Shown one piece after another: positions 26,901 to 34,180 of a DNA stretch of 52,099 nt. The notes beneath the pieces were generated by a model. The model searched no databases, was not told where the DNA came from, and saw only the letters and a program-made list of their open reading frames with translations. The stretch spans positions 10,527-62,625 of the forward strand of contig DIAS01000083.1 in assembly GCA_002415855.1 (NCBI GenBank), given 5' to 3'. The number at the start of each line of letters is the position of its first letter. Position 1 is the first letter of the stretch. A program made the translations under genes and the position numbers. This DNA comes from Bacteroidales bacterium UBA5072. GTDB lineage: Bacteria; Bacteroidota; Bacteroidia; Bacteroidales; UBA10428.

Positions 26901-27554
26901 ATCCGGAGCAGTGCCGTACCGGCAAATGCCATTGTAATTTTCACCCGGTACTGCACCACCCCTGAATCCTTTTGCACTGACATCAATGCCATAATCCTTC
27001 AGCTTCAACGAATCGGTTCCGATAATGGCTACAATCCCGCCGACGGTGCCGTCCCAGTCCCTGGCGGTAACAGGCCCGGCCGTAGTGACCGTTTCTCCTT
27101 CGACGAACCTGACGAGCTGTATCTTTTCACCGCTATCATACATCCGGGTCACGTCATCGGTAAATATGATCCAGGCTTCTGTGGCGCTGATGGTGATTAT
27201 CTGGTCAACCTGGAATATCTCATAGGCTCCCGCATGGTTAAAAGTCTTTCTGATCCTGTTCTCATAAGTAAGGAAATCCGGCTGTGTATCATCCAGCTCG
27301 CCCCCTGTCATCTGAATCAGCATGACTTTGTTTTCCGGCTGGAAATAGCTGAGCTGAGCACCCAGGACGTCCGTAACCCTTACCCGGTCGGTCTGCACTT
27401 CGTCAACACGCAGGTATTGGTTGGCAATGCCGGAAATGGAAATATTTTGTGTATGGCCCGCCGATAGCATAAGCCATAATCCTGACAGGATGAGAATTGT
27501 CCTCTTCAAAGCAGCAACAGGGTTAAGAAGTTGGTATCGTCGGTTGTGTCTCAA
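23952..27554 (-). CDS. Large repeat adhesin with T9SS type-B (gliding-motility-associated) C-terminal domain
   Basis: A cell-surface or secreted protein of up to 1200 residues. The frame opens at a TTG (27554) that overlaps a -7 promoter box. A second TTG at 27509 gives a cleaner signal peptide (KRTILILSGLWLMLSAGHTQ) and is the likelier start. Residues 40-250 form an N-terminal beta domain, about 259-425 is a glycine-rich segment with GGGGG runs, and about 485-850 holds four Ig-like repeats with the recurring YYRR(V/I)V motif. Further Ig-like and Cys-containing domains follow. The C-terminal 95 residues (ITKGFTPNGDANHDYFEIG through YFYLIDMKV) are a type-B sorting domain. Such proteins depend on PorP/SprF partners, and one is encoded immediately downstream. 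Adhesion is inferred from architecture. Confidence 0.9.
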   Translation of the reverse strand: MRHNRRYQLLNPVAALKRTILILSGLWLMLSAGHTQNISISGIANQYLRVDEVQTDRVRVTDVLGAQLSYFQPENKVMLIQMTGGELDDTQPDFLTYENRIRKTFNHAGAYEIFQVDQIITISATEAWIIFTDDVTRMYDSGEKIQLVRFVEGETVTTAGPVTARDWDGTVGGIVAIIGTDSLKLKDYGIDVSAKGFRGGAVPGENYNGICRYGTAPDAHHRDTLYFLPAQNGRSGNKGEGIITSSWPYTKGTGFALNGGGAGNGLYSGGGGGSNYMQGGDGGKQSPLCTNPNPALGGWGGYACYGIYNVSGSPGGQGIILGGGGGSGTRLSTSTPAKGGDGGGIVFLITGTLWSNGQSILANGESGAATTGSGGGGGAGGTVLIDATVYSGAITVRVNGGKGSNVTSTSYCTGSGGGGSGGVLWYSGTSIPATVDTAKGVQGTASATCLASGISGSPGAEGRKFSNLITPLTGFLFNSVWGVDTVCEGLQPKMLTASQPKGGDGTYIYLWEQSTDNNNWSDAVGVVAPRTFQPPALTQTTYYRRVVTSAGIFDTSRTIKIFVYPAITNNLINGTDTICYNSNAKLVTGKQPAGGKTSTYAYQWQARDNHSSWSNTGALLTANAPLDPGKLTESMYYRRIVTSTKYCHDTSNTEKITVLPLITDNGFITSDTSICTDQSPGMLNVLTPGGGDGIYTYSWQSNTLSGNWTSIPSSNVPAYTAGILTESTLYRRIVYSGNDNACIDTSAAKTVTTMPLISNNRILGGTIQYTCYNTPITLTGSDPQNGFGTGTYSYSWEQSSNNTDWESVTGAEQHLTTLSLTAAKYFRRNVYSTPEFHECTDVSDAVEVRINPLPTGDVLNSNDTVCAGVTLYVKFNVAGNSPFNVTVQGEGLPNQSKSGIVSSKDSVAFVPPTSKLFTMYSVEDDSGCFADINGFEGVTHGIVYAVPVADAGDNTDACGTSATLQAVKSVAGSEGLWTGTDVSFDAPESTNSAVAAEAYGTSVLTWTENNWHCSDADEVEVTFYEPPQAPDAGPDQVLDFSYTTQLEAAAPPVGSGKWTLVSGAGVFNNDTLPDAVISELSGANELQWTVTNGKCPPVSDNMEIAVEPLEITKGFTPNGDANHDYFEIGAANAERISIKIFNSAGILVFESDDYKEGNLWDGHNPDGVESPEGTYFYLIDMKVAGKEETVQFRSFVEILR
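25005..26102 (-). repeat. Four tandem Ig-like repeats inside the adhesin
   Basis: The encoded repeats carry conserved Cys residues at 487, 579, 675 and 771 of the long frame, giving periods of 92, 96 and 96 residues. Each repeat has a Y-x-W-(E/Q) strand (YLWEQS, YQWQAR, YSWQSN, YSWEQS) and a (Y/F)-x-RR-x-V strand. The repeats are diverged at DNA level, so they are an old duplication rather than a recent expansion. Confidence 0.8.
26280..26780 (-). repeat. Glycine-rich low-complexity segment of the adhesin
   Basis: About 167 residues (259-425 of the long frame) are dominated by glycine, with several runs such as NGGGAGNGLYSGGGGGSN, GGGGGSG and GSGGGGGAGG, interspersed with Ser, Thr and Asn. 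In DNA this appears as CC/CCG-rich stretches on the plus strand. It may form a glycine-rich helix or a flexible spacer between the N-terminal domain and the Ig-like repeats. Confidence 0.75.
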
Positions 27555-27559
27555 ATATA
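27552..27559 (-). promoter_or_regulatory. Candidate -7 element for the adhesin locus
   Basis: On the minus strand TATATTTG matches TAnnTTTG exactly, in a 48-nt AT-rich gap after the histidine-kinase gene. Its last three bases are the TTG that opens the longest adhesin frame, so if the box is used, translation must start further in, for example at the TTG at 27509. A TTTG on the minus strand at 27576-27573 is only 13 nt upstream, which is short for a -33 element. Confidence 0.4.
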
Positions 27560-27602
27560 TTAATTATTATATCAAAATATTTCTTAAGATATCAACACCC
27601 TG

Positions 27603-30600
27603 TTACTGACCGGGTATTGAGCTGCCCTTATCCCTGGCCGGTCCATCCGCCGGCGCTTTCAAATGCACCGGAAGTTCAAAAATGAAAGTTGTGCCGTGAT
27701 TTACTTTTGTCTTAAACGCAATGTTACCGCCAAAAGATTCAATAATATTCTTTACAATCGACAAACCCAATCCCATTCCACTCGATTTGGTTGTAAAACT
27801 CGGCGTAAACAGCTTACCCTGAAGCTCTTCGGGTATTCCCTTCCCGTTGTCGGCGATGCTGATCCGGACCATCCCTCCGTTCATCACCATACTGATGCCG
27901 ACCTTCCCCTGCCTGTTATCGGGTATGGACTGTATGGCATTCTTGAGCAGGTTGATAAACACTCTGGAAAGCTGTTCCTTATCAGCAAAAACCAGGATCT
28001 CATCCTGCTCATGTTCAAAAACAAAATCCACATTTTCCGTATTGGCAAATAGGGTGAGTGAACTCCTGACCTTCTCCACAATGTTGATCTCCTCATTGAA
28101 TGCTTTGGGCATAATGGCAAAATTGCTGAACTCCGAGGCAATGAAGGACAGGTTATCGATCTGTTCGATCAGGGTTCGGGTGACCTTCTCGAGGTATTCG
28201 TCGAAGTTATCCCTGTTGTCTTTCCAGGATCGTTGCAAATGTTGAACACTGAGTTTCATGGGAGTGAGCGGATTCTTGATCTCATGGGCAATTTGTTTTG
28301 CCATTTCACGCCAGGCACTTTCCCGTTCCGATTTCGACAACATTTCCAGGCTTTTTGCCAGCTCCTTCACCATGCGGTTGTACTCATCCACCAGTCCGGC
28401 AATTTCATCATGCCCCTTGTACACAATTTCCTCACTTTTCTTCCCTATTTTGATCTGGCTGAATTTTTGCTGGATCAGCCGTAACGGACGCGTGATCTGA
28501 TCCGAGATGATGACTGCCATACCAATGGTCAGCAGGATGAGTAGCACATAAATATTGACCACTGCCACAATCAGGGTTGTGACATCACTGCGCAACACGT
28601 TCTGTTTGGTAAAATAAGGCAGGTTCAGGTAGGCAAGAAGTTTGTTCTGGGCGTTCACAAAAGGCACATAGGCAGAAAGGAAGGTCAGGTTACCGATATT
28701 TTCAGGATGAATGAACTCGGCCTGCTTTTCGGTGACCATCTTGCTGTAGGCCCGGGGATCCATTTTAAGACCCATGATGCCCTGGTCAAACAGCTCGGGC
28801 CGCGAAGTCGCGAGCAGGTTTCCTTCCGGGTCATACAGGTTGATATCGGAATAAAAGACATCGGAAAACTTGATAAGCAACTGATTCAGGTTGTCATAGC
28901 CGCCTCCTTTCCAGTCCGGGCTGATCCTGTTAGGCAGGTAAGCCAGCAGGTGATCCAGCTCCACGTAAACCGACTGGATTTTTTCACTGAGAATATCATG
29001 CTGTTTTCTCTGGTACTGCTGTATGCTGAAGTAGATCGTGCCTCCGCCGACCAGGATCAGCGACAGGAACAGGATGGCTATGATGGAAAGCTGGATCTTG
29101 TTCTTGAAGTTAAGGGTAATGTCCCTCCCGAGTTTCGAGAAATTCCTGATCGTCACAAATATCAGCACAAGGAGATAAAAGAAGAGAAAAATATAGGAAA
29201 AAGAAACCAGCTTGTCGAAAAATGTGGCTGCCGGTATGCTGACCATGACCGCGTTGTCCTTGTTAATATAATAGATCAGGTGGTTATAACCCTCGAACTT
29301 CTCAGGCCGGTTCTTATAAGTGTTCAGATCAAGGCTGTACTGAAAAGTGCCTGACTGGCTCACCAGCTGATTCTTGTTGTAACGTCCATACGAGTATTCC
29401 TCCAGCAGCCTGTACTTCTGGTACTTCTTATCCAGCAATAAGTCCGGGAATCCCAGTTCTTCCGCCACAAGACGTGATTCCAGCTCCAGAAAGAAGGTAA
29501 ACTCCCGGTAGATACCCGGGTTTCTGTAGGTCAGCCATCCCAGGTAATTGATCTGTCCATTCTGGCTATCAAGATAGTAAAAGCTTGTCCGGGGCAGCTG
29601 CATACTGCCCTTTCCCAGCATATCCGCATAAAAGGAGTAGCAGTTCATCTGCTGCACCGGGATGCTGTCATCGAGCAGTAGATCGTCATTTGGGAAGCAG
29701 ATGGCAAAACGGATCTTGTACTTTCCCCAGAAGCCATTGAAATAATTGTTTTGCAGGTAATTGAATATCTGATCATCAGGCCAACGGTTGTACAGATATC
29801 GCTCCAGTGCAGCATCATGACTGAGCCGGTTACTGATGTCTTCGAGCAGGTATTCGGCCACCGGATCATGCTGGTTGGACAGATTTTCAGCCATCACCCG
29901 CATGTTATTCATCATTTTGTAGCGGGTGTATTGTGAAAACAAATACACGGAATAAACAGAGAAAAAGATGACCATGAAGGCCATGGCATTGTAATTGCTC
30001 ACAGGTATATTGCGGTACTGCATAACAGCAAGTACCATGAACATCATGATGAATGCCAGGTGTGATCCGTAATCAAATCCATAATCAAGCAGGTAGGCTG
30101 CCAGGAAAAGCACCGAACTGATGAGGATGAAAAGCAACATAAGAGTACCAAACCTGCACGATGCAGTACATTGGGAGAGCAACCGGTTTGAGATCAGCAG
30201 CAGAGAAGCAAAATGCATGGAGGCAATCAGTAATCCGAGTACTGTATGGATATTGAGACTGGCTGCTTTGAATAATTCAAAGCTGATTGTGGAATGCAGG
30301 ATGAGGTTGGAGAGTATGAAGTGCGTGTAAAGGTAGAACAACGTGAGGACAAAGATCAACACGATGACCGAATCCTTTATACCGTATCTTTTAGTCCGGT
30401 TGAAGGATTTCGGGAAGTGAAAACAGAAACAGAACTCCATGACCAGGAACAGGATGAGAAGGGAATTCAGAAACATATCCCCCAGGGATGGCAGCCACAT
30501 GGATTTGGCAAATGGAACCGGTCCGAATAAGGCAATATCATAGAGATCGGAAGGCACATGGTATTTGTATTGTATCCACCTGATGATGGCAAAGACGACG

Positions 30601-31298
30601 ACAAGTAACCCCAGAAACGTGTTCTTTAAAACCGGTCTCAGAATCTGACCCATAAGTTTGTGGATCAAAAGCAGTAAGGCTATCAACGTGAGAAATATCA
30701 GGCAGGGGATCATGATTTTCTCCAGGCGGGCAAACCGGAGCTCATCCACGCTGAATTTTATGGAAAACAAATAGATGCCTTCCCAGTCGTGGATAGAAAA
30801 GGATCCGGGCTGGGGAACGATCAGCAATTCAGTGGATGTTGGCAGCATCAGTTCAGACTGAAAGCTGTTGACCAGGAAGTCATTTTCATAGGGATACTGC
30901 GATTTGACAAGGATCAGGCCATAGGCTCTGATAGAATCAGAGATGTAGGACTTTATAACATACCAGCCGTTGGAGATGAATTCGAACCGTTTTCCGGTGT
31001 TGTCCTCTTCCCTGGGCGGGTTGAACACAAGGGTATTATCTGACCAGTAAATCAGGCTGTCGTGGCGGTAGATAAACATGGTTATTCCCTTGTTATCGGG
31101 CAATGGCGTATTCAGCTTCCAGTTATTCTGCTGCAGTTTTTGGTAAATACGGTCAGTGCGCTGGAAATTCTTGTTGATCTCTGCCTGCAGCCTCCGGTGG
31201 TCTCCTTCCTTGTAATGCCAGTTATCCAGTATGAAATTACCCGCAATGGTCAGGAATAAAAGAACCAGAAATATCAGGAAATGTCTGCCGGTGTTCAT
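27603..31298 (-). CDS. Large multi-pass NtrY-like sensor histidine kinase
   Basis: An inner-membrane signal kinase of 1231 residues. The N-terminus is a membrane anchor (FLIFLVLLFLTIAGNFIL) followed by a periplasmic stretch and then a cluster of membrane segments between about 190 and 460. A second large extracytoplasmic region is followed by further transmembrane segments around 705 and 750 and one before the HAMP domain (ISDQITRPLRLIQQKF). The kinase core has the H-box IAHEIKNPLTPMKLS with phospho-acceptor His1005, the N-box LLKNAIQS, DNGKGIPEE and GMGLGLSIVKNIIESFGG. The H-box with NPLTP is typical of NtrY-type kinases. No response regulator is adjacent. It is co-directional with rlmH upstream (34-nt gap) and the adhesin locus downstream (48-nt gap); a regulatory link to the adhesin is only suggested by position. 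Confidence 0.92.
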   Translation of the reverse strand: MNTGRHFLIFLVLLFLTIAGNFILDNWHYKEGDHRRLQAEINKNFQRTDRIYQKLQQNNWKLNTPLPDNKGITMFIYRHDSLIYWSDNTLVFNPPREEDNTGKRFEFISNGWYVIKSYISDSIRAYGLILVKSQYPYENDFLVNSFQSELMLPTSTELLIVPQPGSFSIHDWEGIYLFSIKFSVDELRFARLEKIMIPCLIFLTLIALLLLIHKLMGQILRPVLKNTFLGLLVVVFAIIRWIQYKYHVPSDLYDIALFGPVPFAKSMWLPSLGDMFLNSLLILFLVMEFCFCFHFPKSFNRTKRYGIKDSVIVLIFVLTLFYLYTHFILSNLILHSTISFELFKAASLNIHTVLGLLIASMHFASLLLISNRLLSQCTASCRFGTLMLLFILISSVLFLAAYLLDYGFDYGSHLAFIMMFMVLAVMQYRNIPVSNYNAMAFMVIFFSVYSVYLFSQYTRYKMMNNMRVMAENLSNQHDPVAEYLLEDISNRLSHDAALERYLYNRWPDDQIFNYLQNNYFNGFWGKYKIRFAICFPNDDLLLDDSIPVQQMNCYSFYADMLGKGSMQLPRTSFYYLDSQNGQINYLGWLTYRNPGIYREFTFFLELESRLVAEELGFPDLLLDKKYQKYRLLEEYSYGRYNKNQLVSQSGTFQYSLDLNTYKNRPEKFEGYNHLIYYINKDNAVMVSIPAATFFDKLVSFSYIFLFFYLLVLIFVTIRNFSKLGRDITLNFKNKIQLSIIAILFLSLILVGGGTIYFSIQQYQRKQHDILSEKIQSVYVELDHLLAYLPNRISPDWKGGGYDNLNQLLIKFSDVFYSDINLYDPEGNLLATSRPELFDQGIMGLKMDPRAYSKMVTEKQAEFIHPENIGNLTFLSAYVPFVNAQNKLLAYLNLPYFTKQNVLRSDVTTLIVAVVNIYVLLILLTIGMAVIISDQITRPLRLIQQKFSQIKIGKKSEEIVYKGHDEIAGLVDEYNRMVKELAKSLEMLSKSERESAWREMAKQIAHEIKNPLTPMKLSVQHLQRSWKDNRDNFDEYLEKVTRTLIEQIDNLSFIASEFSNFAIMPKAFNEEINIVEKVRSSLTLFANTENVDFVFEHEQDEILVFADKEQLSRVFINLLKNAIQSIPDNRQGKVGISMVMNGGMVRISIADNGKGIPEELQGKLFTPSFTTKSSGMGLGLSIVKNIIESFGGNIAFKTKVNHGTTFIFELPVHLKAPADGPARDKGSSIPGQ

Positions 31299-31332
31299 AA
31301 GAAGGTCCTCATGGTTAAGATTTCATACAAAT

Positions 31333-31806
31333 TCAGGCATGGTGATAAGGTTCTCCCCGGATAATTGTAAACGCCCTGTAAAGCTGTTCAAGAAAAACAA
31401 GCCGGATCAGCTGATGTGAAAAGGTCATGGGTGATAACGACAGACTTTCCGGAACTGCCTTGTAAACCTCAGCCGAGAAACCATAGGGTCCGCCGATGAC
31501 AAAACCCAGCTGGCGGGTTCCCCTGTTCATAGCCTTTTGAATGAAGCCGGCGAACTCCGTTGAATCAAGCTGCCTGCCCTTTACATCCAGCAAAACCGGT
31601 TGATCAACTTTCTCAAGTGCCGTCAGCAGCACCTTCCCCTCACCCTCCTTCTGGATATTCTCCGGCTGGTTTTTCAGGTTGCGTGGTTCATTCAGGTAAA
31701 TCATCTGAAAAGGAGTATAATGTTTTATCCGCCTCTCAAACAAGGCAATGCCTTCTCTAAGGTAAGTTTCCTGGGTGATTCCGAGGTTGATGATGCTGAT
31801 CTTCAT
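31333..31806 (-). CDS. rlmH: 23S rRNA (pseudouridine-1915-N3)-methyltransferase RlmH
   Basis: RlmH methylates N3 of pseudouridine 1915 in helix 69 of 23S rRNA, using S-adenosylmethionine, on assembled 70S ribosomes. The 157-residue product has the SPOUT-fold motifs LDVKGRQLDSTEFA, GFVIGGPYGFS and the highly conserved tail SLSPMTFSHQLIRLVFLEQL followed by YRAFTIIRGEPYHHA. Length is typical. It is divergent from the DUF4783 gene and precedes the kinase gene on the same strand. Confidence 0.97.
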   Translation of the reverse strand: MKISIINLGITQETYLREGIALFERRIKHYTPFQMIYLNEPRNLKNQPENIQKEGEGKVLLTALEKVDQPVLLDVKGRQLDSTEFAGFIQKAMNRGTRQLGFVIGGPYGFSAEVYKAVPESLSLSPMTFSHQLIRLVFLEQLYRAFTIIRGEPYHHA

Positions 31807-31874
31807 GAAAAAAGTTTCAGTTAAGGAATTGTTGGCCCGGATTTTGATTAATCTACATAATTGAATTTAATTTA

Positions 31875-31882
31875 TAATTTTG
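31875..31882 (+). promoter_or_regulatory. Candidate -7 element for DUF4783-nadC-brkB-pdxH
   Basis: TAATTTTG fits TAnnTTTG. A transcript start near 31889 would exclude the upstream in-frame ATG at 31861 and supports translation of the DUF4783 protein from 31936. No -33 element at the usual 19-21 nt spacing is seen; TTTG at 31843-31846 is too far upstream. Confidence 0.45.
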
Positions 31883-31935
31883 TGACGCAAATGGTTTTAT
31901 CATTATTCAAAAATACTTTTTATTTTGACACAAGC

Positions 31936-32367
31936 ATGATAAACACAGTGCTGAAAATCAACAGCTTCAAAAGGGCTTTGTTCCTGGTGCTCCTGGTTCT
32001 TCCCATCCAGGTGAAAGTCAGTGCAATCGCACCCGGAGACCTTCCACCGGCCATGATCGACGCATTGAAATCGGGAAATTCCGCTGAGCTTGCGAAATAT
32101 TTCAATTCCAGCATCGAACTTGCCATTGCAGGTCAGGAGGATATTTACAGCAGTCAGCAGGCAGAACTCATTGTTAAGAATTTCTTTGCAAAACATGTGC
32201 CAACAAATTTCGTTGTTTTGCACAAAGGTGGAAAAGAGGGTTCACAATATATCATCGGAAACCTGACCACATCAACTGGAAATTTCAGGGTAACCTTGCT
32301 GATCAAGCAACGCGATAATAAACCATTCATTCATCAGCTCCGCTTTGAAGAGGAAAATGCCGAATAG
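31936..32367 (+). CDS. DUF4783 family exported protein
   Basis: A protein of about 143 residues if started at the ATG at 31936, which gives a clean signal peptide (NSFKRALFLVLLVLPIQVKVSA). The in-frame ATG at 31861 would add 25 residues and lies upstream of the likely transcript start. The mature part, PPAMIDALKSGNSAELAKYF through SSQQAELIVKNFFAKH and GSQYIIGNLTTSTGNFRVTL, matches the NTF2-like DUF4783 family found upstream of nadC in many Bacteroidota. Function is unknown; the NTF2-like fold suggests a small binding pocket. Its last codons overlap the nadC start by 11 nt, so the two are translationally coupled. Confidence 0.88.
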   Translation: MINTVLKINSFKRALFLVLLVLPIQVKVSAIAPGDLPPAMIDALKSGNSAELAKYFNSSIELAIAGQEDIYSSQQAELIVKNFFAKHVPTNFVVLHKGGKEGSQYIIGNLTTSTGNFRVTLLIKQRDNKPFIHQLRFEEENAE

Positions 32368-33241
32368 CAGCTTCGACGAATTTATCAATAATGCACTGCT
32401 GGAAGATATCGGTGATGGTGACCATACATCCAGCGCCTGTATTCCAGAGGATGCTGTCGGCAAAGCACAGTTGCTCGTTAAGGAAGAAGGGGTCCTTGCC
32501 GGAGTTGATGTAGCAGCCATGATTTTCCGCAAGCTTGATCCTGATAGTAAGCTTATCGTATATAAGTTAGACGGACAACAGGTATTCCCGTCCGATATTG
32601 CCTTTATTGTGGAAGGAAAGGTGCTGGCCCTGTTAAAAGCGGAAAGGCTTGTGCTCAATGTTATGCAAAGGATGAGCGGTATTGCCACCACCACCAGGCG
32701 ATATGTGAAGAGGCTTGATGGATTGAAAACCAAAATTCTGGATACACGCAAGACAACGCCGGGCATGCGCATGCTCGAAAAAGCCGCTGTTAAAACCGGG
32801 GGCGGAGAGAATCACAGGTTCGGGCTTTATGATATGATCCTGATCAAGGACAACCATATCGATTTTGCAGGGGACATACCGAGGGCCATTCAACGAACCA
32901 GGGAATACCTGAAAAAGAGCGGCCGGGACCTCGATATTGAGATAGAAGCACGCAATCTCGATGATGTCAGCACCATTCTTAGTATTGGTGGGATCAGGCG
33001 CATCATGCTCGATAATTTCGATCTTGATACAACCCGCAGGGCAGTTGAAATGATTGGTGAACGATTTGAAACTGAATCATCGGGCGGAATTACAATTGAG
33101 AATATCAGAGACTATGCCGAGTGCGGCGTAGATTATATTTCAGTAGGAGCGCTCACACACCACATCAAAAGCCTTGATCTGAGCCTCAAGGCCCTTAACT
33201 ACAAGCCTGATGAGTTCGGACCGACCCACCTATACCTATAG
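32357..33241 (+). CDS. nadC: Quinolinate phosphoribosyltransferase (nicotinate-nucleotide pyrophosphorylase) NadC
   Basis: NadC converts quinolinate and PRPP into nicotinate mononucleotide, the entry step from de novo quinolinate into NAD. The 294-residue product has the family motifs LLEDIGDGDHTS, LNVMQRMSGIATTTRRYV, DTRKTTPGMRMLEKAAVKTG followed by GGENHRFGLYD, and IKDNHI, with active-site Arg, Lys and His residues in these segments. The C-terminal barrel ends ISVGALTHHIKSLDLSLKAL. The ATG at 32357 is chosen because AAGAGGA stands directly upstream; the frame also opens at a TTG at 32345. nadA and nadB are not nearby. Its end overlaps the BrkB gene by 32 nt. Confidence 0.96.
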   Translation: MPNSSFDEFINNALLEDIGDGDHTSSACIPEDAVGKAQLLVKEEGVLAGVDVAAMIFRKLDPDSKLIVYKLDGQQVFPSDIAFIVEGKVLALLKAERLVLNVMQRMSGIATTTRRYVKRLDGLKTKILDTRKTTPGMRMLEKAAVKTGGGENHRFGLYDMILIKDNHIDFAGDIPRAIQRTREYLKKSGRDLDIEIEARNLDDVSTILSIGGIRRIMLDNFDLDTTRRAVEMIGERFETESSGGITIENIRDYAECGVDYISVGALTHHIKSLDLSLKALNYKPDEFGPTHLYL

Positions 33242-34154
33242 GTTTTTTGAGAAAAGAATCCAGAAGCTCGGCGATCGCTGTAAAAACATAAAATTTCCGG
33301 GATCACGGGGATTAAGCCTTTATGAAGTGGTCACCTTGTATTTCAAAGGGCTCATGCAGGGTTCCCTGAGCATCAGGGCCACATCAATTGCTTTCCATTT
33401 CCTGCTTGCGTTGGGACCGGCCATCATATTTCTGCTGGGACTTATTCCTTACCTGCCCATCCGCAACCTTCAGGAAAGCCTGATGGATATCCTGGTAGAT
33501 GTGATTCCTGAGAACTCTTACCTGGTGCTGAAATCCATTCTACGGGATTTTTTCCAGAAACGCCACGGTATGCAGATCTTCGGTTTCCTGGTCACCCTGT
33601 TCTTCGTTCAGAAAGGTCTGAATGGAATCATCCAGGCATTCAATGCCACCTATCACACAGTCGGATCAAGGCCCTGGATGGAACGCAGGCTGATTTCGGT
33701 CGGGCTTTTCATCATCCTTTTTATTCTTGTGACCCTCGCAGCCATCCTCCTGTTCTTTTGCAACATGGGAATCCGGCATCTTTATGCTGTGGGGATCATC
33801 AAGGCATTTGTCACCTTCACCCTGCTTCTAGTCGGTAAATGGCTGATTGTGCTCGCTCTTACCTTCCTCGCAATTTCATTCCTTTATTACTGGGCCCCGG
33901 CCCGTAAGACAAAATGGCGCCTTTTTACACCAGGGGCCATTCTTGCCACCATCCTTTCGATCTTAACATCCCTGGCTTTTTCTTACTTTGTCAATCATTT
34001 TGCGCCCTTTAACCAATTCTTCGGTTCAATCGGAACGCTTATTGCGGTTATGCTGTGGATGAACTTCAACTCCATAGCCCTGTTGGCAGGCTTCGAACTG
34101 AACGCCAGCATCAAGAACGCACGTTATCAAAAACTTGAACCAACGACCATCTGA
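33210..34154 (+). CDS. YihY/BrkB-family integral membrane protein
   Basis: A 314-residue inner-membrane protein with about six membrane segments, including ATSIAFHFLLALGPAIIFLL, a long segment at about 165-190 (VGLFIILFILVTLAAILLFF), LLLVGKWLIVLALTFLAISF, and a final pair (GTLIAVMLWMNFNSIALLAG). The motifs FYYWAP-like LYYWAPARK, TPGAILATILSILTSLAFS and FELNASI are typical of the YihY/BrkB (formerly mislabelled ribonuclease BN) family. Proposed roles include transport, but the function is not settled. The ATG at 33210 lies inside the nadC 3' end, in another frame, overlapping by 32 nt. Confidence 0.92.
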   Translation: MSSDRPTYTYRFFEKRIQKLGDRCKNIKFPGSRGLSLYEVVTLYFKGLMQGSLSIRATSIAFHFLLALGPAIIFLLGLIPYLPIRNLQESLMDILVDVIPENSYLVLKSILRDFFQKRHGMQIFGFLVTLFFVQKGLNGIIQAFNATYHTVGSRPWMERRLISVGLFIILFILVTLAAILLFFCNMGIRHLYAVGIIKAFVTFTLLLVGKWLIVLALTFLAISFLYYWAPARKTKWRLFTPGAILATILSILTSLAFSYFVNHFAPFNQFFGSIGTLIAVMLWMNFNSIALLAGFELNASIKNARYQKLEPTTI

Positions 34155-34180
34155 TTTGTTGTACCTGTAAACCAAATGAT

